Source of the DNA: an uncultured Clostridia bacterium
GTDB taxonomy: Bacteria > Bacillota > Clostridia > Christensenellales > Borkfalkiaceae
Assembly: GCA_947629095.1 (NCBI GenBank)
Contig: CANRCK010000008.1
Coordinates: 1-57,980, forward strand
Direction: 5' to 3'
DNA length: 57,980 bases
Shown: piece after piece, positions 1 to 9,007 of the stretch
How the letters are laid out: every line of letters starts with the position of its first letter
How positions within the stretch are numbered: position 1 is the first letter of the stretch
The notes under the pieces: generated by a model
What the model saw: the letters and a program-made list of their open reading frames with translations, nothing else
Database searches by the model: none
Told to the model about the DNA's origin: nothing
Made by a program: the position numbers and the translations under genes

Positions 1-1
1 T

Positions 2-85
2 AACTACAAAAACGGAACGCAAACGGTCAGCCTTGACGAGCTTTCGTGTTCGGATTATAATTGTCTCGGTGCACCATCACCTTAA
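2..85 (+). CDS. C-terminal end of an unidentified protein
   Basis: An open frame enters from the left edge and gives 27 residues ending in CLGAPSP before a TAA stop. A strong hairpin with a T-rich arm follows at once, which supports this being the true 3' end of a gene. The fragment is too short to assign a family. The flanking genes to the right run the other way. Confidence 0.5.
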   Translation, partial: NYKNGTQTVSLDELSCSDYNCLGAPSP

Positions 86-119
86 AATCGGGGGAAATTA
101 AAAAATTTCCCCCGATTTT
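84..119. terminator. Bidirectional intrinsic terminator
   Basis: Perfect 16-bp inverted repeat with an AAAA loop: arm 84-99 (AAAATCGGGGGAAATT) and arm 104-119. The A/T ends of the arms give a U-tract on both strands, so it can end the plus-strand gene on the left and the minus-strand lipoprotein operon on the right. Confidence 0.9.
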
Positions 120-173
120 AACTATGGCGGTCAATTATTATATTCAACTGTTTGACAAGTGCGGCGCGGTGCG

Positions 174-587
174 TTAAGGAATAGACGCGCCGCGTTCCGC
201 AAAGGCAAGGGTATAGCCCGCGCAATATTCGCAGTTTTTTACAAAACGGGTAGAATATGCGCCGTTTAAATACAGAACGACGCCCTCCGGCTCGCCCGGT
301 TGCAGATTACCTATGGAGACGACATAGTCCCCCCTCCAAACCGCCTTTGAGCGTTCGCGCGTGCTGCCGTCAAATTCGCCTGCGATTAGCTCCGTCCAGG
401 AGGAATATTTGTTGTAATCCACCTCTATTTCCATAAGCTCATAGCGGGTGAGCACGTACACGGTTACGATATCTTCGCCTTTGCTTTTGGCAAATTCGGG
501 GATTCGAGCCGTCTGCTTACAGCTTGCCGCAACAAAGAGACTAATTGCCGAGGCTGTCAATATAATCAAAAACTTCTTTAACGACAT
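174..587 (-). CDS. Small lipoprotein with DUF4430-like pattern
   Basis: This is a 137-residue protein with a short basic start, a hydrophobic core and a lipobox (VAASC, Cys23), so it is predicted to be lipid-anchored outside the membrane. The mature part alternates short beta strands. Its run VTVYVL, then YVVSIGNL, then GVVLYLNGAY, then YTLAFAE follows the order seen in DUF4430, the beta domain of transcobalamin-like proteins; this is a pattern match by eye, not a profile hit. The start lies 47 bp inside the upstream lipoprotein gene, so translation is probably coupled. It is the last gene of a block that holds B12-dependent MetH and an ECF S component, so I infer a role in cobalamin capture. 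The alternative is an unrelated small beta lipoprotein. Confidence 0.6.
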   Translation of the reverse strand: MSLKKFLIILTASAISLFVAASCKQTARIPEFAKSKGEDIVTVYVLTRYELMEIEVDYNKYSSWTELIAGEFDGSTRERSKAVWRGDYVVSIGNLQPGEPEGVVLYLNGAYSTRFVKNCEYCAGYTLAFAERGASIP

Positions 588-2457
588 TTGCCATTACCTG
601 CCCGCAGGCGTTTTTTTGCACGTATTCGCGGTAGCTTTCAACCGTGTAGCCCTTTACGTAATTCCCCGAGAGAGTCCACTCCGCTCCCAGCCTGTCCAAA
701 ATCAGTGAAAACGTCATATTCAAATCGTCGATATTACCTATGGTGAAGGAGGTTTTGGGAGTAAATTGCGGCACATATTGTTGCACTATTTCCAAAATTA
801 TAGCCTCGTTGTTCGCCCAATTTCTCTTTGCGCCGCCGTTGGGATTTATAAAACTCGACAGAAGCTGATTCCCTAAGGATATCTCCGAAGCGCCGCATTT
901 TAGCATATCATATGCGTATGCCCAGAGATTGTTTGCGGCGGGTCCCTTGTAATCGGTGAGAATATCGCAGTACCAATCGTCGTAAATGTTGGCGTTGGTG
1001 AACACGGCGGGTCTGCCGAGGTCCGCCGCGCCCGATTTATAGAGTTGATATGTTGCCCAGGCAAGCACCCACTGCTTTGACTGCAAGTCGTTTGTGCCGA
1101 GATTTGCAACCGCCTGCAAAGCGGATTTGAGAGAGTCGGGAATATTTTTGCCGTCGGGAACTGTGGGTTTTTGCGGCTCGGCGGGTACTGTGGGTCTGTC
1201 GCCGGGGTCGGTGGGGGTTTGCCCGTTTTTGACGTAGCCGCAATAGATATCTTCATATAATAACGGCGCATAACTTTGGCTCTCTTCCTCGTAAGCGTGC
1301 TCTACATAGCGCCAGATTTTAAAAGAATACCCTTCGCCCGGATAAGGCTCCCACCAGCAGGAATAGGCATCGTTGGTTTTGTCGTCGTTGCCCGGAATTT
1401 GGCTGAGCGCCTCGTTTACGCTGTCGGCGCGGCAGAACGTGCGGTAGCGCTGCGTGCCGTCCGAATTCATTATATGTAACGTGAATTGCCCTATTCTTCG
1501 CACTCCCGTTACGCTCAATTCCACGTCGCCCGAAAGAGTCAACGGATATATGAGCATATCCGAAAAAGGGTCGCTGGAGTCCGCGCCGTCGCCCTGCGTG
1601 CCATAAATTTCAACGCCGTTTGCAAAGAGCTGCGCGCCTGCCGCGGTGTAGTCGCTGTCGCGGCGAATTACGAGATTTAAAACCGTGCCCTTCAAAAACT
1701 TTGATTCGCCTGCCAAAACTTGTTCGGCGTCGGATATACCGTCGTTATTGTTATCAATTAGCGCGCGCAGGGTGTAGCCCTCGCCGCCGGTGTGGGTTAA
1801 AGTTGCATAGTCGGCAGCGTCGTGAGTATCCGCAACCACGCCCGCTATGCCCACAGTGGTATTTTCAAGCACTTCGATAACGTAAAACGAGTGATATCCT
1901 TCGGCTTTGAGCTTTACTTCGTCGAGCCCCCAAGGGGCAAGGGAAGCCACGGCTTGATATTCCGCCCCGACTATTATGGGCTTGATTTGGGTTGAGGAAT
2001 TTTTGCGGTAGCCGTTCTCCAGATAAATCCCCACCAAAGACGTGTAGCCGACCTTGTTTTCAACGCGTTTAAGCTCTTTGAACTTATAGCCGACGCCTTC
2101 GCCGAGATACAGCGAAATATTATTATTGGGAGTTGCATTTATTTCAACCCTGCAAACGGAAGCAGGCACAAGGTGCGAGTATACTGTTATTCCGTCCGCC
2201 TTGATTGTGGGGGCGGTCTGTTTATAGCCGTCCTCCAGATCTACCGAAATTGAGATATCCTCGGTTGAATAAGTGGAGATTTCGCCGTTTTTTGGAAAGA
2301 GCCTTTCATCGCCCTGTGAAAAGACGACTCCGCCGACGCCCTCGGACCAGCTGACCGCGATTTTGTGCGGTTGCTGCGGCTGTTCCGCGGCGCATGCAGA
2401 AAGCAACGCCGTGAGAGCAACGAGCAATGCCGCTATTTTAAAAAAGTACTTTTTCAT
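541..2457 (-). CDS. Large lipoprotein of unknown function in the metH operon
   Basis: This 638-residue lipoprotein has a signal sequence with lipobox LLSAC (Cys22). The first half, to about residue 330, is beta-rich and holds a calcium-loop-like DNNNDGISDAEQ segment near residue 235. A Pro/Thr-rich linker (TPTDPGDRPTVPAEPQKPTV) follows near residue 425. The last 200 residues are mostly helical and repeat short aromatic helices such as WVLAWATYQLY and NNLWAYAYDML. That is what an alpha/alpha barrel would look like, but I cannot assign a fold. It sits between an ECF S component and the DUF4430-like lipoprotein. An extracellular ligand-capture role is inference. The 3' end overlaps the next gene by 47 bp. 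Confidence 0.75.
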   Translation of the reverse strand: MKKYFFKIAALLVALTALLSACAAEQPQQPHKIAVSWSEGVGGVVFSQGDERLFPKNGEISTYSTEDISISVDLEDGYKQTAPTIKADGITVYSHLVPASVCRVEINATPNNNISLYLGEGVGYKFKELKRVENKVGYTSLVGIYLENGYRKNSSTQIKPIIVGAEYQAVASLAPWGLDEVKLKAEGYHSFYVIEVLENTTVGIAGVVADTHDAADYATLTHTGGEGYTLRALIDNNNDGISDAEQVLAGESKFLKGTVLNLVIRRDSDYTAAGAQLFANGVEIYGTQGDGADSSDPFSDMLIYPLTLSGDVELSVTGVRRIGQFTLHIMNSDGTQRYRTFCRADSVNEALSQIPGNDDKTNDAYSCWWEPYPGEGYSFKIWRYVEHAYEEESQSYAPLLYEDIYCGYVKNGQTPTDPGDRPTVPAEPQKPTVPDGKNIPDSLKSALQAVANLGTNDLQSKQWVLAWATYQLYKSGAADLGRPAVFTNANIYDDWYCDILTDYKGPAANNLWAYAYDMLKCGASEISLGNQLLSSFINPNGGAKRNWANNEAIILEIVQQYVPQFTPKTSFTIGNIDDLNMTFSLILDRLGAEWTLSGNYVKGYTVESYREYVQKNACGQVMANVVKEVFDYIDSLGN

Positions 2458-2486
2458 AAATTACTCCTTTTCATAAATTACTCCGG
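2455..2486 (-). promoter_or_regulatory. Tandem duplicated SD-start with six-codon mini-ORF
   Basis: On the minus strand a 17-bp unit (GGAGTAATTTATGAAAA) occurs twice head to tail, so there are two SD-plus-ATG cassettes before the 638-residue lipoprotein. The upstream ATG (2472-2474) opens M-K-R-S-N-L and stops at a TGA that overlaps the real ATG (2455-2457) as ATGA. Ribosomes could therefore reinitiate directly on the lipoprotein. Confidence 0.6.
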
Positions 2487-2493
2487 GTTATTA

Positions 2494-3012
2494 TTATGCG
2501 GCGGATTTGAAAACCCGCGAAAGGGGAATAAAAAGCAGCCCCACGCTTACGAGTGTGCATATGCACTGCGGGAGCATTACGTACAGGGAAGCGATGAAGT
2601 ATCCGTAAGCCGCCTCTGCCGTGTAGCCGTAAAAAAGCGGGCTTATTATATCGTCCAAAAAAGTAAAGCACGCCGTGCATACGACGGCAAGGGCGGTGAC
2701 GGTTATAAGTTCAACCGCCTCTTTTTTGCCCGAGGCGGAAAATTTTTTGCCGAGCACGCCGAAGAGAAGCGCAAAGGCATTATAGTAAACGAGATACAAA
2801 ACGAGCACATTTGGATAAAAACTGAACAAAAGGCACCGCAAAAGCGAAAAGCACGTTGCAGTTAACACGCCCGCAAAGGCGCCGAAGGCATAGCAAAAGC
2901 ACAAAAGAAAAACAGTTACAAGCTCCACGCCCGGAACAAAACCCAAAGTATATTGCAGCGCAATCAAAAGCGCAACCGATGCGGCGCACAGCGCAATCTT
3001 TCTTGACCTCAC
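2494..3012 (-). CDS. ECF transporter S component, probably for cobalamin
   Basis: This 172-residue protein is almost entirely hydrophobic, with about six membrane helices, and has the size and layout of a substrate-binding S component of energy-coupling-factor importers. The GTG start lies 3 bp after the metH stop and 'caggt' serves as a weak SD. No EcfA or EcfT gene is nearby, which is usual for group II ECF systems with a shared module elsewhere. The substrate cannot be read from sequence. Its place directly behind B12-dependent metH and ahead of two lipoproteins makes cobalamin the best guess, with a folate or methionine precursor as the alternative. Confidence 0.7.
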   Translation of the reverse strand: MRSRKIALCAASVALLIALQYTLGFVPGVELVTVFLLCFCYAFGAFAGVLTATCFSLLRCLLFSFYPNVLVLYLVYYNAFALLFGVLGKKFSASGKKEAVELITVTALAVVCTACFTFLDDIISPLFYGYTAEAAYGYFIASLYVMLPQCICTLVSVGLLFIPLSRVFKSAA

Positions 3013-3015
3013 AAT

Positions 3016-5355
3016 TTATACCTGCCGCTTTATCGTTTGCAGAACTTTTACAAATTCAAGGGCGTCCTTTGTATAGTAATCCGCGCCTATTTCCCTTGCG
3101 ATTTCACTGTTCAAAACCGCGCCGCCCACAAAAATATTTGACGTGCAACCCGCCGCGCGAAGAGCCTTAATCGTCTCTTCCATTGATTTTACGGTGGTGG
3201 TCATGAGCGCGGAAAGCCCCACGGCAAGGGGCTTGTTTTTTTGATACGCCTCAACAACCTTTTCGGGGGGAACGTCCTTGCCGAGGTCGAGAACGGAGAA
3301 ACCGTGGGATTCCAGAACTACTTTTACTATATTTTTGCCTATATCGTGCACGTCGCCCTTTACGGTTGCAAGAATTATTAAGCCGTTGCCGCTTCCCTCC
3401 TTGGGGAGTCTTTTGCCTATCACCTCGAAGGCTGCCTTTGCCGCCTCCGCCGAAGAGACGAGCTGGGGCAAAAACAGCTTGCCGCTATCGTATAATTTGC
3501 CGACTTCGTCGAGCGCTTTTATGAGAACTTCGTTTACCAATACCATAGGTTCGGTGCGCAAAAGCTCGGCTTCGCAAAGCTCCGCCGCCCTGCCCTTTAC
3601 GCCCTTTTTTACGCAGTCGTATAAGGTTGCGGCAGACTTGTCCTCTCCCTTTGCCGCAAGGGTTGAATTGGCGGCGGCAGGGGTGAAATCTCTATATATA
3701 TCTATATATTTTTCGGAATTTTCATCCTCGCCCGAGAGCACGGCAAAGGCGCGCACCGCGCCCGTCATCTCGCCGTCGAGGGGATTTAAAATGGGCATAT
3801 TCAGACCGCAGGTCATCGCCATTGTTAGAAATGTTTTATTAAGAAGTCCCCTGTTGGGCAGTCCGAACGACACGTTGGACACGCCGAGCGCAGTTTTTAC
3901 GCCGAGCGCTTTTACAAGGCGCAGGGCTTTTACCGTTTCCGTTACGAGCTTCTGTTCGGCGGAAGCCGTTAAAACAAGGGTGTCTATCATTATTTTATGG
4001 CGGGGGATTCCGTAGCTTTGGGCGCGCTCTATTATGCGCTTTGCTATATCGAAGCGCTCCTCCGCCGTTTTGGGAACGCCGTTATCGTCCATTGTGAGCC
4101 CCAAAACCACCGCGCCGTATTTTTTTGCGATGGGGAAAACGCGCTCCATTACGCTCTCCTCGCCGTTTACGCTGTTGATTATGGGTATGCCGTTATAGCA
4201 GCGCGCGCCCGCCTCTATCGCGTCCCTGTCCGAAGAATCTATCTGCAAGGGCAAATCGGAGTATTCCTGAACTCTTTGCAAAACTTCCGCCATGACGCGC
4301 GGCTCGTCGATTTTGGGAATGCCGACGTTTACGTCTAAAATATCCGCGCCCGCCTCCTGCTGCCTTACAGCCTCGTCCACAAGATAGTCGTAGTCCCCGT
4401 TTATAAGCGCCTCTTTGAGCTTCTTTTTGCCCGTGGGATTTAGCCGCTCGCCGCAGATTTTTACGCCGTCGATTTCCACAAGTTTTGTAGCCGAGTTCAC
4501 AGCCGTCTTTTTTACGACCGTGCGGGGAACGACCTCTCTTTGGGAGTACTTTGAAATTGCATTGATAAATTCGGGGGTGGTGCCGCAGCAGCCGCCGACT
4601 ACGCTCACGCCCATTTCAACGAATTTGCCGATATAATAACCGAACTCCTCTGCGCCGAGTTCGTAAACCGTTTTGCCGTTTTGAAGTTTTGGAAGCCCGC
4701 GGTTAGGCTCCACTATTACAGGCAGGTCGGTTGCCGCAAGCAACCGCTTTACTACGCTCTCCATCTCCTTGGGACCCAAGGAACAGTTTACGCCGAGAGC
4801 GTCCACGCCCAGCCCCTCCAAAGTGTTTGCAACAATCTCCGGCGTGGAACCCGTCAACGTTCTGCACGAGGAATCGAAAGTCATTGTCACGTATATCGGC
4901 TTATCCGCGTGCTCCTTTAAGGCAAGCACGCACGCCTTTGCCTCATATAAATCGGAAAAGGTTTCCACAAAATAGCCGTCTACGAGGTCCTTGGTAATTT
5001 CGGCAAGTTCCGCAAAGGCGGAATATGCCCCGTCGAACAAGAGCGTGCCCAAGGGCTTTAACATTGCGCCCGTGGGGCCTATGTTGAAGAACACGCTTTT
5101 TTTTGCGGCGCGGGCGTTTTCTATGGCTCTTAAAGCCACTTCCTCTATTGAAAACGCGCCCCTGTATTTGATTTTATTCAGTCCGAAAGTATTGGTTAAA
5201 ATTATATCCGCCGCCGAATACGAACGGTGGATAGCCTTGATTTTTTCGGAGGCGGTTATATTGAAGTCTTCGGGGCAACCTTCAAGCCCCATATCTTCGA
5301 GCTGAGTGCCCATTGCGCCGTCCAGAACTATTACTTTTTTTCCGAGCCGTAACAC
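3016..5355 (-). CDS. metH: Cobalamin-dependent methionine synthase, lacking activation domain
   Basis: MetH transfers a methyl group from 5-methyltetrahydrofolate through cobalamin to homocysteine. At 779 residues it has the homocysteine domain (DGAMGTQL at the start; zinc cysteines in GVNCSLGP and GGCCGTTP), a pterin-binding domain from about residue 300 (ICGERLNPTGKK), the four-helix cap, and a B12 domain with the DxHxxG motif as GDVHDIGKN near residue 670. The C-terminal reactivation domain of E. coli-type MetH (about 1230 residues) is missing and is supplied by the gene just upstream. I chose the GTG at 5355 because an excellent SD (GGAGGG) lies 6 bp before it and DGAMG follows soon after. 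An in-frame ATG further upstream would only extend the overlap with that gene. Confidence 0.96.
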   Translation of the reverse strand: MLRLGKKVIVLDGAMGTQLEDMGLEGCPEDFNITASEKIKAIHRSYSAADIILTNTFGLNKIKYRGAFSIEEVALRAIENARAAKKSVFFNIGPTGAMLKPLGTLLFDGAYSAFAELAEITKDLVDGYFVETFSDLYEAKACVLALKEHADKPIYVTMTFDSSCRTLTGSTPEIVANTLEGLGVDALGVNCSLGPKEMESVVKRLLAATDLPVIVEPNRGLPKLQNGKTVYELGAEEFGYYIGKFVEMGVSVVGGCCGTTPEFINAISKYSQREVVPRTVVKKTAVNSATKLVEIDGVKICGERLNPTGKKKLKEALINGDYDYLVDEAVRQQEAGADILDVNVGIPKIDEPRVMAEVLQRVQEYSDLPLQIDSSDRDAIEAGARCYNGIPIINSVNGEESVMERVFPIAKKYGAVVLGLTMDDNGVPKTAEERFDIAKRIIERAQSYGIPRHKIMIDTLVLTASAEQKLVTETVKALRLVKALGVKTALGVSNVSFGLPNRGLLNKTFLTMAMTCGLNMPILNPLDGEMTGAVRAFAVLSGEDENSEKYIDIYRDFTPAAANSTLAAKGEDKSAATLYDCVKKGVKGRAAELCEAELLRTEPMVLVNEVLIKALDEVGKLYDSGKLFLPQLVSSAEAAKAAFEVIGKRLPKEGSGNGLIILATVKGDVHDIGKNIVKVVLESHGFSVLDLGKDVPPEKVVEAYQKNKPLAVGLSALMTTTVKSMEETIKALRAAGCTSNIFVGGAVLNSEIAREIGADYYTKDALEFVKVLQTIKRQV

Positions 5356-5948
5356 GTTGTTCCCTCCTTCCGGTATTCGCATGCAGAAAAGTTGAAGCAG
5401 TTGCCGCACGTTTTTTTTGCCGTCTTGCCCACGCCAATCACTCCCGCCATAGATTTCATCGGCAACATAAGATTGCTTTCAAGCAGGGTAATTCCAATCT
5501 TTTCGGGCTTCAATAAATCAAATATATATCCGATATCCGAAATATCGCTGCCGCCGTAGCCGGGACAGAAACGGTATGTGAGATTTTTGCCCAAACCCGC
5601 TTCGAAATTATCGGCTCGGCGCTCCAGATACGCGCTTGCACAGGCGTCGAATATCAGCGATTTTTGCATATCCGCCCTTTGGAGATACTTTATTTTTCTA
5701 TCAACTTCCGCGCCGAGGGTACAAACGCACAAAATAACCGCGGAGCACCCCGTTAAAAAGGATAAATAAGGCTCCTTTTGCAAAAAGGCGGGAATATCTT
5801 CAAATATTTTATAGTGATATCTGAACCCCTGAATTTTTTCAAGTTCTTCAAGACACGACAAAATGAGGCGGTCTACCCGTTCGTCCGGTTTTACCCCCTT
5901 ATAGCCGAGATAGGTGTGAATAAGCGGCTGCAAATCAAAAGAGTTCAT
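5331..5948 (-). CDS. Stand-alone methionine synthase activation domain protein
   Basis: This protein of about 205 residues has the fold signature of the AdoMet-binding reactivation domain of B12-dependent methionine synthase. It includes a YRFCPGYGGSD segment near residue 130, equivalent to the RxxPGYP region, and a following LLESNLMLPMKSMAGVIGVG stretch. In the family this domain binds S-adenosylmethionine and remethylates oxidised cobalamin on MetH. A cysteine cluster ends the protein (CGNCFNFSACEYRKEGTTC), as in other stand-alone versions. The ATG at 5948 overlaps metF by 14 bp; a TTG at 5987 is an alternative start. The 3' end overlaps metH by 25 bp, consistent with a split MetH whose parts are made together. 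Confidence 0.9.
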   Translation of the reverse strand: MNSFDLQPLIHTYLGYKGVKPDERVDRLILSCLEELEKIQGFRYHYKIFEDIPAFLQKEPYLSFLTGCSAVILCVCTLGAEVDRKIKYLQRADMQKSLIFDACASAYLERRADNFEAGLGKNLTYRFCPGYGGSDISDIGYIFDLLKPEKIGITLLESNLMLPMKSMAGVIGVGKTAKKTCGNCFNFSACEYRKEGTTCYGSEKK

Positions 5949-6804
5949 TGAAAAAATTATTGAGCCTTTCGTAAATTTCAATAGCAATATCTGCGTGGTT
6001 CATTATACAGAGATGAATGCCCGGCGCGCCCTTTGCTATCAAATCCATAATCTGATACACGGCGTAATTTATGCCCGCTTCCCGTACGAGAGAGGGGTTG
6101 CCCGAATAAATTTCAAGCATATTCCTAAGTTCTATGGGAATGGTGCTGCCGCACATGCTCTTTATGCGGGCTATGTTTTTGGGGTTGGTTATGGGCATTA
6201 TCCCCGGAATTATGGGCGACGATATACCTATCCTGCGCGCCTCGCTTACAAGCCTGTAATAATAGGCGTTGTCGTAAAATATCTGGGAGATAAAGAATTT
6301 TGCGCCGCACTCCTCTTTCTTTTTGAGATTTACAAGGTCGGCATAGAGAGACTCGCACTCGGGGTGCCCCTCGGGATAACAAGCCGCGCCCATAGTAAAG
6401 CCGTATTTTTTTAGATATTCCTGCAAATCCGTGGCATGCTTGAAATATTTGCAATAATTCCCGTCATTCACCATGGGCTTGTCGCCGCGGAGAGCCAGCA
6501 CGTTTTCAACGCCGTACTCCTTGAGCTTTTGGGCTACGGCGTCAATCTCGCCGGGGGTGGAAGGTCCGCCCGTAATGTGCGCAATAGGCTCTATTCCCTC
6601 GGACTTGATTAATCCCGCAATCTCCGCCGCGTTGCGGACATCGGAGCCGCTTGCGCCGTAGGTTACGCTGATAAAATCGGTGCGGAGCTTTTTTAGCTCT
6701 CGTATGGTTTCAAACAGCTTTTCCGTTCCCGTTTCTGCTTTTTGGGGAGGAAAAACCTCAAATGAAAGCGTTCTTTTGTTCTTTAAAATTTGATCTATTC
6801 TCAT
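5935..6804 (-). CDS. metF: 5,10-methylenetetrahydrofolate reductase
   Basis: MetF reduces methylene-THF to 5-methyl-THF, the methyl donor for MetH, using a flavin. The 289-residue length is normal. The family's opening signature LSFEVFPPQKAETG is at residue 13, DFISVTYGASGS near 41 holds the folate-site segment, and VLALRGDKP near 100 is the conserved flavin/folate loop. It is followed by the MetH activation protein and MetH with overlapping ends. A TATACT -10-like box lies at 6826-6831 on this strand, but its -35 is poor, so the gene may also be read through from lysR. Confidence 0.96.
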   Translation of the reverse strand: MRIDQILKNKRTLSFEVFPPQKAETGTEKLFETIRELKKLRTDFISVTYGASGSDVRNAAEIAGLIKSEGIEPIAHITGGPSTPGEIDAVAQKLKEYGVENVLALRGDKPMVNDGNYCKYFKHATDLQEYLKKYGFTMGAACYPEGHPECESLYADLVNLKKKEECGAKFFISQIFYDNAYYYRLVSEARRIGISSPIIPGIMPITNPKNIARIKSMCGSTIPIELRNMLEIYSGNPSLVREAGINYAVYQIMDLIAKGAPGIHLCIMNHADIAIEIYERLNNFFNELF

Positions 6805-6921
6805 TGTTTTTATCCTGTATGCAACAGTATATCATAAATTTTTTGTTATGTGATAATATTAAAAATTTATCGGCTGATATAGATTTTAACTATAATAAAT
6901 CATAAAAAATAAACTCCCTCA

Positions 6922-7833
6922 TCACAATGAGCAGTGAGATATAAACTCTTTAAGGTGATATATAAAGCGCTCGGCGAGAACGCCCGGCTTATTATCCTGA
7001 ATACAGATATAGCCTATTTTCATATGTTCGTCGCTCTTTAGGGGAACAGACACTATCTCGTTTCCGTTCAAATCGGCGCTCAATATACCCGAAGAAATAG
7101 TATATCCGTTCAAGCCTATCAACAGATTGAAAAGCGAGGCTCTGTCGGAAACTACTATGCTCTTTGGAACGTCCTCGGTGATATGCGGCTCTTCGGCAAA
7201 ATAGAAGGAATTGTTTATACCCTGCTCGAAAGTCAGGCGGGGATAGGGCTTTAAATCTTCCAAAGTTACTTCCTTTTTGCCTGCAAGCGGATTTTTTGCG
7301 GAGACGAACACGTGGGGACGCGCGGTAAACAAGGGGGTGAATTTCAGTTCTGCCTTTTTCAAAATGCCGAGGATTATGTTGCGGTTGAATGAGGATAAAA
7401 ATATTACGCCTATTTCGCTGCGGCGGGTGCGCACGTCCTCGATTATATCGTCGGTGCGTGTTTCGCGCAGAGAAAATTCGTATTCGTCCTTTCCGTATTC
7501 TTTTACGAGAGATACAAAAGCGTTTACAACAAAGGCATAGTGCTGTGCGGATACCGAAAAAATTCTCTTGTGCGGGGAAGATTGCTTGTATTCGCCCTCG
7601 AGCAAATCGGCTTGCTCTACCACCTGTCGGGCATATGAGAGAAACCTCAGCCCTTCCTCGGTGAGAACTGCGCCGCGGTTGCTGCGGATAAATATTGTTA
7701 TGCTCATCTCCTTTTCAAGCTCCGCTACCGCGCTTGAAAGACTCGGCTGGGATATATACAGCTTTTGTGCGGCGAGGTTTATGGAACCCGATTGCGCAAT
7801 CTGTATGACATATTTGAGTTGCTGTAAAGTCAT
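6922..7833 (-). CDS. LysR-family regulator of the methionine/sulfur block
   Basis: This is a 303-residue LysR-type transcription factor. The N-terminal winged helix-turn-helix is typical (MTLQQLKYVIQIAQSGSI, then AAQKLYISQPSLSSAVAELE), and a periplasmic-binding-like effector domain starts near residue 90. The ATG lies one base after the stop of the MalY-type gene, with its SD (AAAGGGA) inside that gene's end, so it is cotranscribed with the trans-sulfuration genes. metF starts 117 bp downstream. By position it should control sulfur amino acid genes (CysB/MetR-like logic). The ligand cannot be read from sequence. Confidence 0.9.
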   Translation of the reverse strand: MTLQQLKYVIQIAQSGSINLAAQKLYISQPSLSSAVAELEKEMSITIFIRSNRGAVLTEEGLRFLSYARQVVEQADLLEGEYKQSSPHKRIFSVSAQHYAFVVNAFVSLVKEYGKDEYEFSLRETRTDDIIEDVRTRRSEIGVIFLSSFNRNIILGILKKAELKFTPLFTARPHVFVSAKNPLAGKKEVTLEDLKPYPRLTFEQGINNSFYFAEEPHITEDVPKSIVVSDRASLFNLLIGLNGYTISSGILSADLNGNEIVSVPLKSDEHMKIGYICIQDNKPGVLAERFIYHLKEFISHCSL

Positions 7834-7834
7834 T

Positions 7835-9007
7835 TTAGTTCCCTTTTATCGCCTCTTTCAATCTTCCGAGGGCACATTCCAGCGTTGAACGGGGGCAGGC
7901 TATGTTCAGCCTTTCGAAGCCGCTGCCGCCTGCGCCGAAGATATAGCCGTCGTCAAGCCATAATTTTGCCTTTTGCTCCACGAGAGCCTGAAGGGCTTGG
8001 TCGTTTAAGCCGAGAGCGCGGCAGTCGAGCCACAGAAGGTAAGTGCCCTCCGGTTCGATGAGCTTGATGTGAGGAATATCTTTGAGATAATCGCGCACGA
8101 ACGCGAGGTTTGCGGCAAGATATTCTTTTAAGCAATCGAACCATTCTCCGCCCTTTTGGTATGCGGCTGCGCAGGCGGTCATGCCCATTACGCCCGGTTC
8201 CCAATAGCCCACCCGGTCAAGCTCGTCCTCAAACTTTTTGCGCACTTCCGGACTCGGAATGTAGATATTGGATATCTGCAGACCGGCAAGATTGAAGGAT
8301 TTGGAGGGCGCGGTGCAGATTGCGCAGTGCTCCTCAAACTCCTTTTTTACCGTGGAAAATACAATATGTGTGTGGTTTTTAAAGGTAAAGTCGCAGTGGA
8401 TTTCGTCCGAAATGACAAACACGCCGTGCTTTAAGCATATATCGCCGAGGCGCGTAATCTCTTCCCTTTCCCACACTCTGCCCACGGGATTGTGCGGGCT
8501 GCATAATATAAACGCCTTTACGTTGTTTGCTGTTATTTTGTTTTCGAAATCCTCGAAATCGATATAATATCTGCCGTCTTTGAGTTTTAACTCGCTTACT
8601 ACGAGTTTGCGGTTATTGTTTGTTACGGAAGTTGCAAACGGATAGTACACGGGCTGGCAGCAAATTACTCCGTCGCCCTCTTTTGTGACAGCTTTTATGA
8701 GAGTGCAAATGGCAAATACTACGCCCGGGGTGCAGATGAATTTTTCGGGGTCGGCGTTCCAGCCGTGACGCTGTTTAAACCATTTTGCAACGACCGAAAA
8801 ATAGTCCTTTTTAGGCATAGTATAGCCGAAAATGCCGTGCTCCGCGCGTGATTTTAGCGCGTCTGTAACCGCGGGGGCGGTGGGTATATCCATATCGGCA
8901 ACCCAAAGGGGCAGAACGGAGGCAGGTCTGCCGCGTTCAACGGCAAAATCGTATTTTAAGCAACTTGTATTTTTTCTGTCTGTAATTTTATCGAAATCGT
9001 ATTTCAT
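7835..9007 (-). CDS. MalY/PatB-type cystathionine beta-lyase
   Basis: This is a fold-type I PLP enzyme of 390 residues. It has the subgroup's opening (PLWVADMDIPTAPAV), substrate and PLP contacts in SPHNPVGRVW and ISDEIHCDF, and the Schiff-base lysine in APSKSFNLAG near residue 234. Family members cleave cystathionine, and also cysteine, to homocysteine, pyruvate and ammonia. The ATGA overlap with the upstream gamma-replacing enzyme and the homocysteine-using MetH downstream fit a complete trans-sulfuration route. A catabolic cysteine desulfhydrase role is possible. Confidence 0.92.
   Translation of the reverse strand: MKYDFDKITDRKNTSCLKYDFAVERGRPASVLPLWVADMDIPTAPAVTDALKSRAEHGIFGYTMPKKDYFSVVAKWFKQRHGWNADPEKFICTPGVVFAICTLIKAVTKEGDGVICCQPVYYPFATSVTNNNRKLVVSELKLKDGRYYIDFEDFENKITANNVKAFILCSPHNPVGRVWEREEITRLGDICLKHGVFVISDEIHCDFTFKNHTHIVFSTVKKEFEEHCAICTAPSKSFNLAGLQISNIYIPSPEVRKKFEDELDRVGYWEPGVMGMTACAAAYQKGGEWFDCLKEYLAANLAFVRDYLKDIPHIKLIEPEGTYLLWLDCRALGLNDQALQALVEQKAKLWLDDGYIFGAGGSGFERLNIACPRSTLECALGRLKEAIKGN

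Noticed and set aside
6805-6921. SAM, cobalamin or T-box riboswitch before metF
   Set aside because: The gap is only 117 bp, very A/T-rich, and shows none of the conserved boxes of those classes.
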